A stretch of 64,000 nucleotides of DNA from Thalassobacillus pellis. GTDB lineage: Bacteria; Bacillota; Bacilli; Bacillales; Halobacillaceae. Positions 1 through 7,957 of the stretch are shown piece after piece. The translations under genes and the position numbers were made by a program. The stretch lies in assembly GCF_016908295.1 (NCBI RefSeq), contig NZ_JAFBDO010000002.1:620001-684000 (forward strand), in the 5' to 3' direction. How positions within the stretch are numbered: position 1 is the first letter of the stretch; every line of letters starts with the position of its first letter. The notes under the pieces were generated by a model. That model worked only from the letters and a program-made list of their open reading frames with translations, was not told the DNA's origin and searched no databases.

Positions 1-90
1 AACATCAAAATCCCCTCCATTAACAGACTTCTTCTTATAATATTATCGCCTGTCCCGGAAAATTGCAAGATAAGTTATTAGTCTGCTTAA

Positions 91-126
91 AAAAACACCA
101 GCATCATTGCGAGGGTGCTGAAAAAA
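91..126 (-). terminator. terminator-like hairpin
   Basis: CAGCATC pairs imperfectly with GGGTGCTG around a short loop. Read on the minus strand it is followed by a run of seven T residues, as expected of an intrinsic terminator. It may end the minus-strand transcript of the glutaminase gene or belong to a gene left of the window. Confidence 0.45.
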
Positions 127-127
127 G

Positions 128-310
128 TCCTTTCTAATCTAAACAAACTTTTAAAGTTTGTTGTTGATTCTCACGAATGGCTTAGCGGTGGGTGCTTGCC
201 GCGGGCACGGCCTCAAGCCTTCTTGGTCAAGAAAATCACTTGACCAAGTTGATCTTCGGCTCGCACTGTTCCCGCAGGCGTCACCACCTAGCGCTCATAA
301 TGGAATCCAC
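128..310. repeat. family B interspersed repeat, copy 1
   Basis: About 150-180 bp beginning near a TCTAAACAAACTT segment and ending in a GTTCCCGCAGGCGTCACCAC segment. It contains a perfect hairpin CTTGGTCAAG / CTTGACCAAG. Related copies lie near 23365, 25615 (inverted) and 51250, with a fragment near 41451. The stretch from 1 to 401 holds no credible gene; open frames here are by-products of the repeat. Confidence 0.8.
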
Positions 311-401
311 AGAGGTAAAACGGAAAAGAATTCTAAGACCTTCAGTTATTCAATAGCCTCCATCATCACCAACCTCTCCCTTATCCTGCTTGATTATTTA
401 C

Positions 402-1334
402 TCAGAAGATGGAAAGGTCATAACGGTTTGATAAGAGTTCCAATAATTTCAAACCGACAACGCTGTTCCCTTTTCCATCAAGGGCTGGTCCGTATACAGC
501 GATTCCACCATAGCCGTTTACCGTTCCCACAACCGCTCCGGAAACACCACTTTTTGCTGGTATTCCTACCTTAATTGCAAATTCTCCTGAGGCGTCATAC
601 ATACCGCAAGTTACCATAAAGGTCTTGCAAATACGGGCAAGGTGCATCGGGAGAATCCGCCTTCCTGAATCCAGATCCTTTCCTTCATTAGCAAAAATGG
701 CACCAATTCTTGCAAGCTGCCTGATATTTACTTCGATCGCACATTGTTTCGTATAGGCATCAAGGGTTTCTTCTACGCTTCCTTTGATGACGCCATGCTG
801 TTTCATATAATAGCAAAGCGAACGATTCAGATGGGCTGATTCATACTCCGAACTCGCCACTTCTGTATTGTAAGTGATCGAGCGATCGTCGGTCATCTCA
901 TGGATAAAACTTAGCAGACGTCCTACTTTTTCGTCAGGAGTGATTCCATGTATCATATTTGTCACAGCAAGGGCACCCGCGTTAATCATTGGATTCAGGG
1001 GTCTGGAAGGATTATGTGTTTCTAACCGGTAAATCGAATGGAAAGGGTCGCCGCTTGGCTCCATACCCACCCTCTCAAACACATACTCTTCTCCATGATC
1101 CATCAATGCGAGCGCAAGGGATAGAACTTTGGAAATACTTTGCAGGGTAAAGCAGCATACCTCGTTTCCTGCACTGACACTATCGCCATCCAAATCACAT
1201 ATGGCTACTGCCAGATCATCCGGATTCTGTTTGGCAAGTGCCGGAATATAATCCGCTACCTTCCCATCTCTTGCGTAAGGGCGGACATTTTTCAGCCAAT
1301 CTTCTAATATCTCCCTTGTTATGCCTTTTGACAT
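402..1334 (-). CDS. glsA: glutaminase (YlaM/GlsA type)
   Basis: Serine-dependent beta-lactamase-like glutaminase that hydrolyses L-glutamine to glutamate and ammonia in the cytosol. The 310 residues match the usual family length. The catalytic SxxK motif is visible as SISK at residues 66-69, and the C-terminal SGVSGAVVG stretch is characteristic. The ATG is preceded by AAGGAGGC at good spacing. The divergent neighbour is ylaL, the same pairing as ylaL-ylaM in Bacillus subtilis, which supports orthology with the second glutaminase there. No regulatory site was recognised upstream. Confidence in function is high; physiological role is inferred. Confidence 0.93.
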   Translation of the reverse strand: MSKGITREILEDWLKNVRPYARDGKVADYIPALAKQNPDDLAVAICDLDGDSVSAGNEVCCFTLQSISKVLSLALALMDHGEEYVFERVGMEPSGDPFHSIYRLETHNPSRPLNPMINAGALAVTNMIHGITPDEKVGRLLSFIHEMTDDRSITYNTEVASSEYESAHLNRSLCYYMKQHGVIKGSVEETLDAYTKQCAIEVNIRQLARIGAIFANEGKDLDSGRRILPMHLARICKTFMVTCGMYDASGEFAIKVGIPAKSGVSGAVVGTVNGYGGIAVYGPALDGKGNSVVGLKLLELLSNRYDLSIF

Positions 1335-1418
1335 GATACAGCCTCCTTGTGTGCATTCAGTCGTGATATTTGCTATTCTTGGTTCAGGTGATTATTCTAT
1401 CGAAAGGTGGCCGCAGCC

Positions 1419-1907
1419 ATGATTGTCCAAATTAAAGGAAATGTAAAATACCCGATTACCCTTGACCCAACGGTATGGATCTTTGATGATCGAAAAATAT
1501 CTTTTGAAGAAGCCTTCGGAAATGCTGATGAAAAGGATTCTTCAGAAAATGATTTAGAAAAAGCCTCCATGCGCTGGGATAGAGAAATTTATCAGCAAAA
1601 AATTAATCCGCCTGTTAATAAAAGCATATCCCGTTTTGAAAAAGAAAAAATCCTAAAAGGTACATACCTGATTCCATTAAAGCCGTTCGTTGCTACCAGT
1701 GAACCTGATAGAAACAGTGACTCCATTACGTTAGTGACGAACGAAGGGGATGTCGAAATTACGATTTCTCAAATGCAGCAAAGTCTTGCGCTTTTTTCAG
1801 AAGCAGGTAAGCCACTGAAGGAAAATGGTCCGATTCATATTTATTTTGAAGACGAATCCAACAAAGACAAGCCGATTAAAGGTGTACAACAAATTATTTT
1901 TCATTAA
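1419..1907 (+). CDS. ylaL: YlaL-like conserved hypothetical protein
   Basis: A soluble protein of 162 residues from an ATG preceded by AAAGGTGG; an in-frame GTG at 1407 overlaps that ribosome binding site and is the less likely start. No catalytic motif or membrane segment is visible. It ends in a basic stretch and the hydrophobic residues QQIIFH. Its place between a PhoH2 gene and a glutaminase gene matches ylaL of Bacillus subtilis, which is the main basis of the name. Function is unknown. Confidence 0.8.
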   Translation: MIVQIKGNVKYPITLDPTVWIFDDRKISFEEAFGNADEKDSSENDLEKASMRWDREIYQQKINPPVNKSISRFEKEKILKGTYLIPLKPFVATSEPDRNSDSITLVTNEGDVEITISQMQQSLALFSEAGKPLKENGPIHIYFEDESNKDKPIKGVQQIIFH

Positions 1908-1912
1908 CAGCC

Positions 1913-1957
1913 AGACTAACCCACGAGACTTCGTTCTCGTGGGTTAGTCTCTTTAGT
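1913..1957 (+). terminator. intrinsic terminator of ylaL
   Basis: A perfect stem AGACTAACCCACGAG / CTCGTGGGTTAGTCT with a seven-base loop, directly after the ylaL stop codon and followed by a T-rich tract. Confidence 0.85.
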
Positions 1958-2031
1958 TTCAAGCTGGATTATGCTGGCTGACTCTTTGAGCATTCCTTAG
2001 GAAAACATGCTATTAGCCCCATCATTGCTTG

Positions 2032-3354
2032 CTAGAGGTAATCAGCTGCAAGCTGTGCCAAAGGTGACCTTTCCCCTTTGATCAATTTAACATGCCCGCT
2101 TATCGGGTGCTCCTTGAATTTCTCTACAACGTGTATTAAACCATTATTGTATTCATCCAAATAAGGATGGTCGATCTGCTGGGTGTCCCCGAGCAAAATG
2201 ATCTTACTTCCTTCCCCGATTCTCGTTAAGATCGTCTTAACTTCATGACGAGTTAGGTTTTGTGCTTCATCGATCAAAATAAGCTGGTCCGGTATGCTCC
2301 TCCCTCTGATATAGGTCAGTGCTTCAACTTGGATAGATCCAAGTCCCGACAGGATTCCATCAAGTTCTCCCGGTTTTTTAACATTGAAAAGGTGTTCCAG
2401 ATTATCATATATCGGCTGCACCCACGGCCTGAGTTTTTCTTCCTTTTCCCCTGGCAGATAGCCGATGTCCTTACCTACCGGAACGATAGGTCTTGCGACT
2501 AACATTTTTTTATACAGTCCTAGATCTTCAATCTGCATCAATCCTGCTGCAAGTGCCATCAATGTTTTACCCGTTCCCGCTTTTCCCACCATGGTGACCA
2601 AAGGAATATCTTTCCTTAGCAGTAATTCAAGCGCCATCGTCTGCTGGGCATTTCTTGGTTTAATCCCCCATACATGGTCGCTTGAAAAATTGCAGGGCTT
2701 CAGGATTCCTGAAGAATTTACAATACCCATGGCTGACTGGGAAGGATTCGCCCTATTTTTCAAAATGAAAAATTCATTGGCATAATAGGATCCTGCCAAA
2801 TCCTTGATAGGTACGTCACCACTTTTATAAAACCGATCCAGAACCTCTTTGTCGGTATAAATCTCCCTGAAGCCTGTATAGACTTCATCTTTATGGATGG
2901 CACGTTCATTCAAGAAGTCTTCTGCTGTTATTCCGAGAGCATCCGCCTTGACCCTCATCAGCATATCCTTGGAAACAAGGATTACCTGCCTTCCATTCGC
3001 TTTCTTCTTTTCTTCCTCATGTAAATTCAAGGCAACTGCCAAAATACGGTTATCATTGGTTTTTTCAATGAAAATATCTTCCATTTTCTGATAAGAACGG
3101 TGATTCAATTCTATTTTTAACTTTCCGCCCCGCGGTAGAGGGATTCCTTTGTGTAATTTACCTTGAAGTCTCAGTTTGTCAATGATCCTTGATACCTGCC
3201 TGGCATTACGGCCAATTTCTTCCATGTGTCGTTTCTTCGTATCCACCTCTTCTAGTACCACTGCCGGAATAACAACATCGTTATCTTCAAAAGTATATAT
3301 CGAGTTCGGTTCCTGTAATAAGACATTGGTATCCAAGACATAGATTTTTTTCAA
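2032..3354 (-). CDS. ylaK: PhoH2-type PIN-PhoH ATPase/RNase (YlaK)
   Basis: An N-terminal PIN nuclease domain (about residues 1-140, with LDTNVLL at 7-13 and the acidic KTNDNRILA region near 100) is fused to a C-terminal PhoH helicase-like ATPase with Walker A GKAGTGKT at 257-264 and Walker B LILIDEAQN. PhoH2 proteins unwind and cleave RNA in the cytosol. Length, 440 residues, is typical. The start is a TTG behind GGAGGCG, with no ATG at a comparable position. It is divergent from ylaJ, as in Bacillus subtilis. The substrate here is unknown. Confidence 0.93.
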   Translation of the reverse strand: MKKIYVLDTNVLLQEPNSIYTFEDNDVVIPAVVLEEVDTKKRHMEEIGRNARQVSRIIDKLRLQGKLHKGIPLPRGGKLKIELNHRSYQKMEDIFIEKTNDNRILAVALNLHEEEKKKANGRQVILVSKDMLMRVKADALGITAEDFLNERAIHKDEVYTGFREIYTDKEVLDRFYKSGDVPIKDLAGSYYANEFFILKNRANPSQSAMGIVNSSGILKPCNFSSDHVWGIKPRNAQQTMALELLLRKDIPLVTMVGKAGTGKTLMALAAGLMQIEDLGLYKKMLVARPIVPVGKDIGYLPGEKEEKLRPWVQPIYDNLEHLFNVKKPGELDGILSGLGSIQVEALTYIRGRSIPDQLILIDEAQNLTRHEVKTILTRIGEGSKIILLGDTQQIDHPYLDEYNNGLIHVVEKFKEHPISGHVKLIKGERSPLAQLAADYL

Positions 3355-3425
3355 AAGGTACGCCTCCTACGTGGATATGTGGTATCGATTATTCTTACCT
3401 CATTTATATGTTTGAATGCATAAGG

Positions 3426-3453
3426 TTAGACGATTGAGAAACCCTAGTATAAA
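3426..3453 (+). promoter_or_regulatory. putative promoter of ylaJ
   Basis: TTAGAC and TATAAA are separated by 16 bp just upstream of the ylaJ ribosome binding site. It could be a vegetative promoter; a sporulation sigma factor is possible given the gene but no diagnostic consensus was identified. Confidence 0.35.
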
Positions 3454-3469
3454 AAGAAGGTGAAATTGA

Positions 3470-4081
3470 ATGCGTAAATGGATGATATTAGCGACTTTCG
3501 TTCTCCCGTTAATTTTGATCAGCGCCTGCCAGGGCAATGAACCAGAAACACTAAGACAGGATCGCGAAGGCTCCGGGCCGTTATTAGTAAAGGACTCAGA
3601 CCCAGTGGAAAGAAAACGGCTTACTAATCAGGAAGAAGCAGAGCATCTTAGCCGTCTCGCAACAGAGGTACCAAACGTAAAGGATGCAACAGCAATTGTC
3701 TTTGGTCCTTATGTCATCATCGGGATTGACGTAGATAAAGATCTGGACCGTTCACGTGTCGGCACTATTAAATATTCCGTAGCGGAAACGATGAAACATG
3801 ATCCTTATGGAAAACAGGCATTAGTCGTTGCGGACGCTGATGGTACTGAACGAATCAGACAGCTCAGCCAAAAAATCCAGCAAGGGCACCCTCTCCAGGC
3901 AATCACAAGCGAGCTTAGTGCTATTGTCGGCAGGTATATGCCGGAAATGCCTATTGATGAAGAACAACCTGCTGAACCGGACCAGAATAAAAAGACCATC
4001 CCGGAAAATGAACGTAAGCAATTGGAAGATATCGAAAATGATCAATCGAATGATCATCTGAAACAAAAAAATAACAGCTAA
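3470..4081 (+). CDS. ylaJ: YhcN/YlaJ family sporulation lipoprotein
   Basis: A lipoprotein of 203 residues: basic start, hydrophobic core and lipobox ISAC with the lipidated Cys at position 20. The mature part carries the YhcN/YlaJ domain (about residues 50-160), found in spore membrane or cortex-associated lipoproteins of Bacillaceae. The C-terminal tail is rich in E, N and Q. An AAGGTGA site precedes the ATG. Its presence argues for a spore-former. It converges on a small membrane protein gene; both stop codons lie within one hairpin. Confidence 0.88.
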   Translation: MRKWMILATFVLPLILISACQGNEPETLRQDREGSGPLLVKDSDPVERKRLTNQEEAEHLSRLATEVPNVKDATAIVFGPYVIIGIDVDKDLDRSRVGTIKYSVAETMKHDPYGKQALVVADADGTERIRQLSQKIQQGHPLQAITSELSAIVGRYMPEMPIDEEQPAEPDQNKKTIPENERKQLEDIENDQSNDHLKQKNNS

Positions 4082-4110
4082 ATCCTGAGGGATTTAGCTG
4101 TTTGTCTTTT
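4073..4110. terminator. bidirectional terminator shared by convergent genes
   Basis: AACAGCTAAATCC pairs with GGATTTAGCTGTT around a three-base loop, with T tracts on both strands. The stop codons of ylaJ (4079-4081) and of the opposing gene (4094-4096) both fall inside the stem. Confidence 0.85.
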
Positions 4111-4393
4111 CTAGAATTTCACGTTCCTTATCCGTCAGTTCATTATAGTAATTCACACCGAATTGGGAACCTTCAGATACCATTTTTGTGTTTTCAAAAT
4201 TATCCACTTCCGGTTTCCCTGCTGCATCCACAGGAAAATCACCGGATTCTGACTGTGTCCACTTTTCCTGTAAGGATTTTGCTTTTTGTTTCAACTGATC
4301 CCTTTTTGTTTCATCTCTCCAAACGTAAGCTAATGCGCCAGCACCTATCGCACCGACTGCTGAATAAATCCACCTTTTCTTCAAGTCCATCAT
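4094..4393 (-). CDS. small membrane-anchored hypothetical protein
   Basis: About 99 residues with one hydrophobic segment (roughly 9-26) near the N-terminus followed by a charged, lysine and glutamate rich domain ending in NELTDKEREILEK. Two adjacent ATG codons follow AGAAAGGA; the second (4390) has the better spacing. I do not recognise a family. It lies upstream of the convergent ylaJ and 62 bp downstream of the PNPOx-fold gene on the same strand, so both may be co-transcribed. Confidence 0.75.
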   Translation of the reverse strand: MMDLKKRWIYSAVGAIGAGALAYVWRDETKRDQLKQKAKSLQEKWTQSESGDFPVDAAGKPEVDNFENTKMVSEGSQFGVNYYNELTDKEREILEKTNS

Positions 4394-4455
4394 CCTTTCT
4401 GAAACTTCTCACAGATACATTTCCCAAAACAGAGTGGAATGAAACAAATTCCTTC

Positions 4456-4908
4456 TTATTCTTTCAGTGATTCCATAACTTGGGCATCTAACTTAGCTGC
4501 TGCTTCTTCATCATACGTTTTATCATAATCAGGTCCCTTGGATATTTGCGCCCCATAGAACATGACGTCCCTCACTTCTGATATGGCAACTTTTATTTTT
4601 GCAAGGTGGACAGGAATAGATGTAATGCGTTCAGTCAATATCTCTGCTTTCCCTTTGATAGAATAAGTGGAGTAGTCATCGATCATTGTCAGAACAACTC
4701 CCGGGGAGGTCCGTATGTTATCTACAATGATGGATCGATTGTCAACTGCGAAGACCAGTGCTTTCCTATCTGGGGCAAATACCCAGCTGATGGCATTTAC
4801 CATCGGGCTTTCACAGGTATGGCTGTAGGTCGACAGCAACATGAATGTTTCCTTCTGTAAAAGTTCAAACTGCGATTGGTTCAGCTGCTCTTCTACTTGA
4901 TTGGCCAT
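4456..4908 (-). CDS. pyridoxamine 5'-phosphate oxidase family protein
   Basis: A 150-residue protein with the split-barrel flavin-binding fold of the PNPOx-like family: the N-terminal SPMVNAISWVFAPD strand pair, the DNIRTSPGVVL segment and the SIKGKAEIL strand are typical. Members bind FMN or F420 or heme and many are uncharacterised; the small size argues against a biosynthetic PdxH. The ATG follows GGAGGATG. It is not part of the syntenic Bacillus subtilis yla block as I recall it, so it is probably an insertion between ylaJ and ylaI. Confidence 0.82.
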   Translation of the reverse strand: MANQVEEQLNQSQFELLQKETFMLLSTYSHTCESPMVNAISWVFAPDRKALVFAVDNRSIIVDNIRTSPGVVLTMIDDYSTYSIKGKAEILTERITSIPVHLAKIKVAISEVRDVMFYGAQISKGPDYDKTYDEEAAAKLDAQVMESLKE

Positions 4909-4970
4909 CTTTCATCCTCCTTATATATTGTTAGTCAGGGTGGTAAGCAAATGCTGTTGTATTGTATTTA

Positions 4971-4979
4971 TGTTATAAT
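4971..4979 (+). promoter_or_regulatory. extended -10 promoter of ylaI
   Basis: TGTTATAAT is a perfect extended -10 element about 30 bp before the ylaI ribosome binding site. The -35 region (near 4951) is weak, as is usual for extended -10 promoters. Confidence 0.6.
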
Positions 4980-5015
4980 AACCTTAAACCAAGTGGATAG
5001 TTTGAGGTGATTATA

Positions 5016-5219
5016 ATGCGTGTCCAATGTGTGATATGTGATGAGATAGAAAAAATTGACAGTGATTCTCTTCAGGCCAAGCGGTTAAGAAATCGGAGAA
5101 TCCACACTTATATGTGTCCAAGCTGCCACGACAGAATTGGCGAAAAAACTGAAAAACGTCTGGCCACAGGTAATTTCAGGATATATAAAGAGCGTAAAAA
5201 GGAAAAATATTTATCATGA
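5016..5219 (+). CDS. ylaI: YlaI-like zinc-ribbon protein (DUF2197)
   Basis: A 67-residue basic protein with two CxxC knuckles, CVIC at residues 5-8 and CPSC near residue 34, that should bind one zinc ion. The ATG at 5016 is chosen because GAGGTGA ends five bases before it; the in-frame GTG at 5007 overlaps that site. Length and motifs match YlaI of Bacillus subtilis, whose role is unknown. It is followed by a strong terminator shared with the convergent gene. Confidence 0.88.
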   Translation: MRVQCVICDEIEKIDSDSLQAKRLRNRRIHTYMCPSCHDRIGEKTEKRLATGNFRIYKERKKEKYLS

Positions 5220-5226
5220 TTTATTA

Positions 5227-5256
5227 AAACCCGAGATAATCCTATCTCGGGTTTTT
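5227..5256. terminator. bidirectional terminator
   Basis: AAAACCCGAGATA / TATCTCGGGTTTTT with a four-base loop lies between the convergent ylaI gene and the small gene ending at 5255. Confidence 0.9.
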
Positions 5257-5539
5257 ACGTGTAGTTTCTGAACTTGTGAGGCTCCTTCTTAATCTGATTA
5301 TGCATGATGTCAATCAGCTCGGAAGGAAAGCGGAAGGTACGTACTTCATCTGCTTTATGGCAAGTTACTGTGTACATCTCTTCGTCCCTGTTTACTACAG
5401 CTTTTTCCACGCCATGATCTTCCTGAAGCATCTCATAAAAGAAGGCTGTCGTGTCCACAGCAGAACGATCATCAGGGCGATTGTCAGCGACAACTTTAAT
5501 GGTCAGCCAATTATAGACCGCATCTTGCAGGGAGTGCAT
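5255..5539 (-). CDS. conserved hypothetical protein
   Basis: 94 residues starting at the ATG behind GAGGTGG; a longer frame reading back into ylaH is rejected because it has no ribosome binding site and overlaps that gene. It is soluble, mildly acidic and without recognisable motifs. It starts 16 bp after ylaH on the same strand, so the two form an operon. Function unknown. Confidence 0.75.
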   Translation of the reverse strand: MHSLQDAVYNWLTIKVVADNRPDDRSAVDTTAFFYEMLQEDHGVEKAVVNRDEEMYTVTCHKADEVRTFRFPSELIDIMHNQIKKEPHKFRNYT

Positions 5540-5555
5540 AAAGTCCACCTCATTT

Positions 5556-5930
5556 TTAATTGGATTCCTGCTTTCTCTGCCTTTCCTGGTGAAGCCTGAA
5601 ACGGTAGACGGCCAAAACAATCGATGAGGCAAGCAGGCTTTCCGCAATCGGCAGGTTGAGGCCGAGCAGCAATGTTAGAATAAACGTCCCTATCAGCAAC
5701 ACACCATATACGACAACAGATTGCAACAAAGGCAGCTTTCTGGCAAAGCCAAGCTTAAATGTAATAATCGCCAGAATGACAGTAGTCAAATACAATAAAA
5801 AGAAGCCGCGGAATAGTAAAGCCACTTCTTCTTGGTTGTTCAAATTCACTTCCGCTCCTAAACCCTGGAAATACATATCTGCAATCGGCCACAGATCGTT
5901 AGGAACGTTCAGTATATTATTCTCTCTCAT
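5556..5930 (-). CDS. ylaH: YlaH-like membrane protein
   Basis: 124 residues with about three hydrophobic segments (roughly 40-60, 68-88 and 92-108), ending in a basic cytoplasmic tail HQERQRKQESN. The ATG follows GGGGGA. Size, topology and neighbourhood match the YlaH family. No function is known. In Bacillus subtilis typA separates ylaF from ylaH; here the two are divergent neighbours with no typA between them. Confidence 0.85.
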   Translation of the reverse strand: MRENNILNVPNDLWPIADMYFQGLGAEVNLNNQEEVALLFRGFFLLYLTTVILAIITFKLGFARKLPLLQSVVVYGVLLIGTFILTLLLGLNLPIAESLLASSIVLAVYRFRLHQERQRKQESN

Positions 5931-6098
5931 GGTGTTCCCCCTTGCTTTCTCTTGCCTTAATCATACTAGAACATTTCTGTCTGCGCCACCCTAAAATCAT
6001 TCGATAATTCTCTGTCCAATATGACAAAATACGGCTCAGTTTTCAAACCGTAGAAAGTCAGATATACTTGAAAAGTAATATTAACGAGGTGATATAGC

Positions 6099-6278
6099 AT
6101 GCAACATATCCAATGGGACAAAGCATTCATCGCATTTATCGTCATTCTTTGCTTTGTGTTCGTCGGATTTGCCATTGGTATGCGGAACTTTTGGCTTGCC
6201 GGTTTATTCTTCCTGCTCGGTCTAGGAACGATGGGGTACGGAATCGCAAAAACAAGGCGAAAAGACGGACAAACTTAA
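6099..6278 (+). CDS. ylaF: YlaF-like small membrane protein
   Basis: A 59-residue protein too short for most gene tracks. The ATG is preceded by GAGGTGA at seven bases. It has two hydrophobic segments (about 9-27 and 31-49) separated by GMRNF and ends in a basic KTRRKDGQT tail. Size, topology and position beside ylaH match YlaF (DUF5325). Function unknown. A family A repeat begins right after the stop codon. Confidence 0.85.
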   Translation: MQHIQWDKAFIAFIVILCFVFVGFAIGMRNFWLAGLFFLLGLGTMGYGIAKTRRKDGQT

Positions 6279-6282
6279 AACA

Positions 6283-6394
6283 AAAGAGGAAGCGCCTGTT
6301 CACCCCCGACCAGCTTAAGGCAGGTCTCGACGTGACGGGCTTTGTCACAGAGGGGTTCGGCTTAAGACCTCGAGGGGGTAGGCGCTGGAGCAGA
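6283..6394 (+). repeat. family A palindromic repeat, copy 1
   Basis: About 110 bp from GAGGAAGCGCC to GGGGGTAGGCGCT. The ends are complementary (AGCGCC with GGCGCT), CCCCCGA faces TCGAGGGGG, CTTAAG faces CTTAAG and GTGAC faces GTCAC, so the whole unit can fold into one long hairpin. Other copies are near 7363, 7482 (partial), 25142, 42910 and 43029. Confidence 0.85.
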
Positions 6395-6423
6395 CAAAAA
6401 AGCTGCAATCCACTTATCCATCT

Positions 6424-6463
6424 AAAAAAGCGTTCCTGGCTCGTGCAGCCGGAACGCTTTTTT
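6424..6463. terminator. terminator of the inositol monophosphatase gene
   Basis: AAAAAAGCGTTCC and GGAACGCTTTTTT flank a 14-base loop five bases after the end of the minus-strand gene. The T and A tracts make it bidirectional. Confidence 0.88.
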
Positions 6464-6467
6464 GTAA

Positions 6468-7274
6468 TCAGACTTTTAACTCTACATAATCCCTGATAAT
6501 TTCTTGATGAATTTGCTTATTGCATGCCAGCACGGTTGTCTTATCAAGCATGTTTACCGGTTGTCCATCCGCCTGTGTGGTAATGCCTCCGACCTCTTCT
6601 AATAGAACCACTCCTGCAGCTATGTCCCAAGGCATCAGACTCATCGTAAGGTAACCGTCTAATATGCCTTCTGCCACATAAGCAAATTCGAGAGCAGCAG
6701 AACCAAAGGAGCGAGTGCCTCTTACTTTTTCAACCAGACGGTGGATCCCTTCTTCCGCGACACGTCTATTTTTCAATGCCCAAAAAGCATTGACTGCCAA
6801 GATCGATTTATCTAATGTCTGCTCTTTGTTAAGCGGATGGAGCTGTTCATTATTCTTATATGCCCCTTCCCCTTTTTTAGCGGTATAGAGTTGATCTCCC
6901 ATTACATCATAAATAATCCCAATTTCACCAATTCCATTGTTGTAGATGCCCACAGAAATGGCGAAGTTCCTTTTTTGGTGGACAAAATTCATTGTTCCGT
7001 CAATGGGATCAACTATCCAGACGGTGCCATCCAGAGTTTTGATATCATCGCCAAATCCTTCCTCCCCAAACAATTGATGTTCAGGATATTTATCACGGAT
7101 ATTCTTTGCAAAAAATTTCTCAACATCTTTGTCTATTTCCGTCACCAGGTCATTAGGGGAAGATTTCGTGTCAATTGCGAAAGGCTGATTCATTCGTTCC
7201 CTTATCCTTCCCCCTGCTTCTTTGACCCAGGCTGATGCTTGCTCAAATAATGATTGTCTAATTTGTTTGTCCAT
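6468..7274 (-). CDS. suhB: inositol monophosphatase family protein (SuhB/YktC)
   Basis: A 268-residue lithium-sensitive phosphatase fold. Metal-binding motifs are present: GEEG at 70-73, DPIDGTMNF at 89-97 and WDIAAG in the C-terminal half. Family members hydrolyse myo-inositol 1-phosphate and related phosphomonoesters with Mg2+. The ATG follows a GGAGACC site with ten-base spacing. It corresponds to yktC, next to ykzI and yktB as in Bacillus subtilis. The physiological substrate cannot be told from sequence. Confidence 0.93.
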   Translation of the reverse strand: MDKQIRQSLFEQASAWVKEAGGRIRERMNQPFAIDTKSSPNDLVTEIDKDVEKFFAKNIRDKYPEHQLFGEEGFGDDIKTLDGTVWIVDPIDGTMNFVHQKRNFAISVGIYNNGIGEIGIIYDVMGDQLYTAKKGEGAYKNNEQLHPLNKEQTLDKSILAVNAFWALKNRRVAEEGIHRLVEKVRGTRSFGSAALEFAYVAEGILDGYLTMSLMPWDIAAGVVLLEEVGGITTQADGQPVNMLDKTTVLACNKQIHQEIIRDYVELKV

Positions 7275-7362
7275 ACCTGTAGGTCTCCTTCACTTCAATA
7301 TCTTTCTATTAATAGCCTATCAAAAAGCCAGAACATGATGCACTTGAAAAAGGTTATTGCGA

Positions 7363-7474
7363 AAGCGGAAGCGCCTTGCTCACCCCCGACCAGCTTAAGA
7401 CAAGCCTCGCCGTGACGCTCTTTGTCACAGAGAGGATTGTCTTAAGACCTCGAGGGGGTAGGCGCTGCAGCTGG
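7363..7474 (+). repeat. family A palindromic repeat, copy 2
   Basis: A full copy from AAGCGGAAGCGCC to GGGTAGGCGCTGC with GACAAGCCTC facing GAGGATTGTC in the hairpin arms. The ~300 bp between suhB and ykzI consist essentially of this copy and the truncated one after it. Confidence 0.88.
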
Positions 7475-7481
7475 ATGATGC

Positions 7482-7541
7482 AAAAGCGGAAGCGCCTTGC
7501 TCACCCCCGACCAGTTTAAGACAAGCCTTGTTCTATACAGC
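7482..7541 (+). repeat. family A repeat, truncated copy 3
   Basis: The left half of the element (AAAAGCGGAAGCGCC through CAAGCCTTG) is present, then the match stops. It lies about 120 bp after copy 2 in the same orientation, suggesting tandem duplication followed by deletion. Confidence 0.8.
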
Positions 7542-7581
7542 AAAGAAAAAAGCGAGCAACTTGTTCAGCTGCCCACTTCTG

Positions 7582-7767
7582 CTATAGCCACTGGAAAAGT
7601 TCTGCTCTTAGTTCATTCAGACGTTTTTTGCTCGTTTCAATCTGCGCCTTATCATCCGCCATCATTGCATCATGCAGTGTGACCAGCTCGTAATCTATTT
7701 CCATGCGGATAACTGGAAGTTTTTCTTCTGCTTCTCTTCGTCTCAATGCCTCCATAACACGCTTCAC
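7582..7767 (-). CDS. ykzI: YkzI-like small coiled protein
   Basis: 61 residues from a GTG behind GGAGGGAGA. The protein is highly charged and predicted to be helical, with several heptad-like stretches and the C-terminus LRAELFQWL. Position between the yktC and yktB homologues and its size match ykzI of Bacillus subtilis. No function is known. Confidence 0.75.
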   Translation of the reverse strand: MKRVMEALRRREAEEKLPVIRMEIDYELVTLHDAMMADDKAQIETSKKRLNELRAELFQWL

Positions 7768-7957
7768 GAGATCTCCCTCCCTTTGGAGCCTTCCTTTAAT
7801 TCTATTTATATGAGGTATGAGCTTGTTCAGTTTGTGTTTTATTTACTTTTATTTAACCAATTTTACGATGATTTAAACCACCTAATCGTTTCACTTATAA
7901 GAAAAGCAGTGTTGTGATAAACTTTCGAATAGGAAAGAGCTTATAGGAGTTGATGTT

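Noticed and set aside
158-574. 138-codon open frame across a family B repeat and the glsA end
   Set aside because: Half lies in a repeat and half is antisense to glsA; no homology or start signal.
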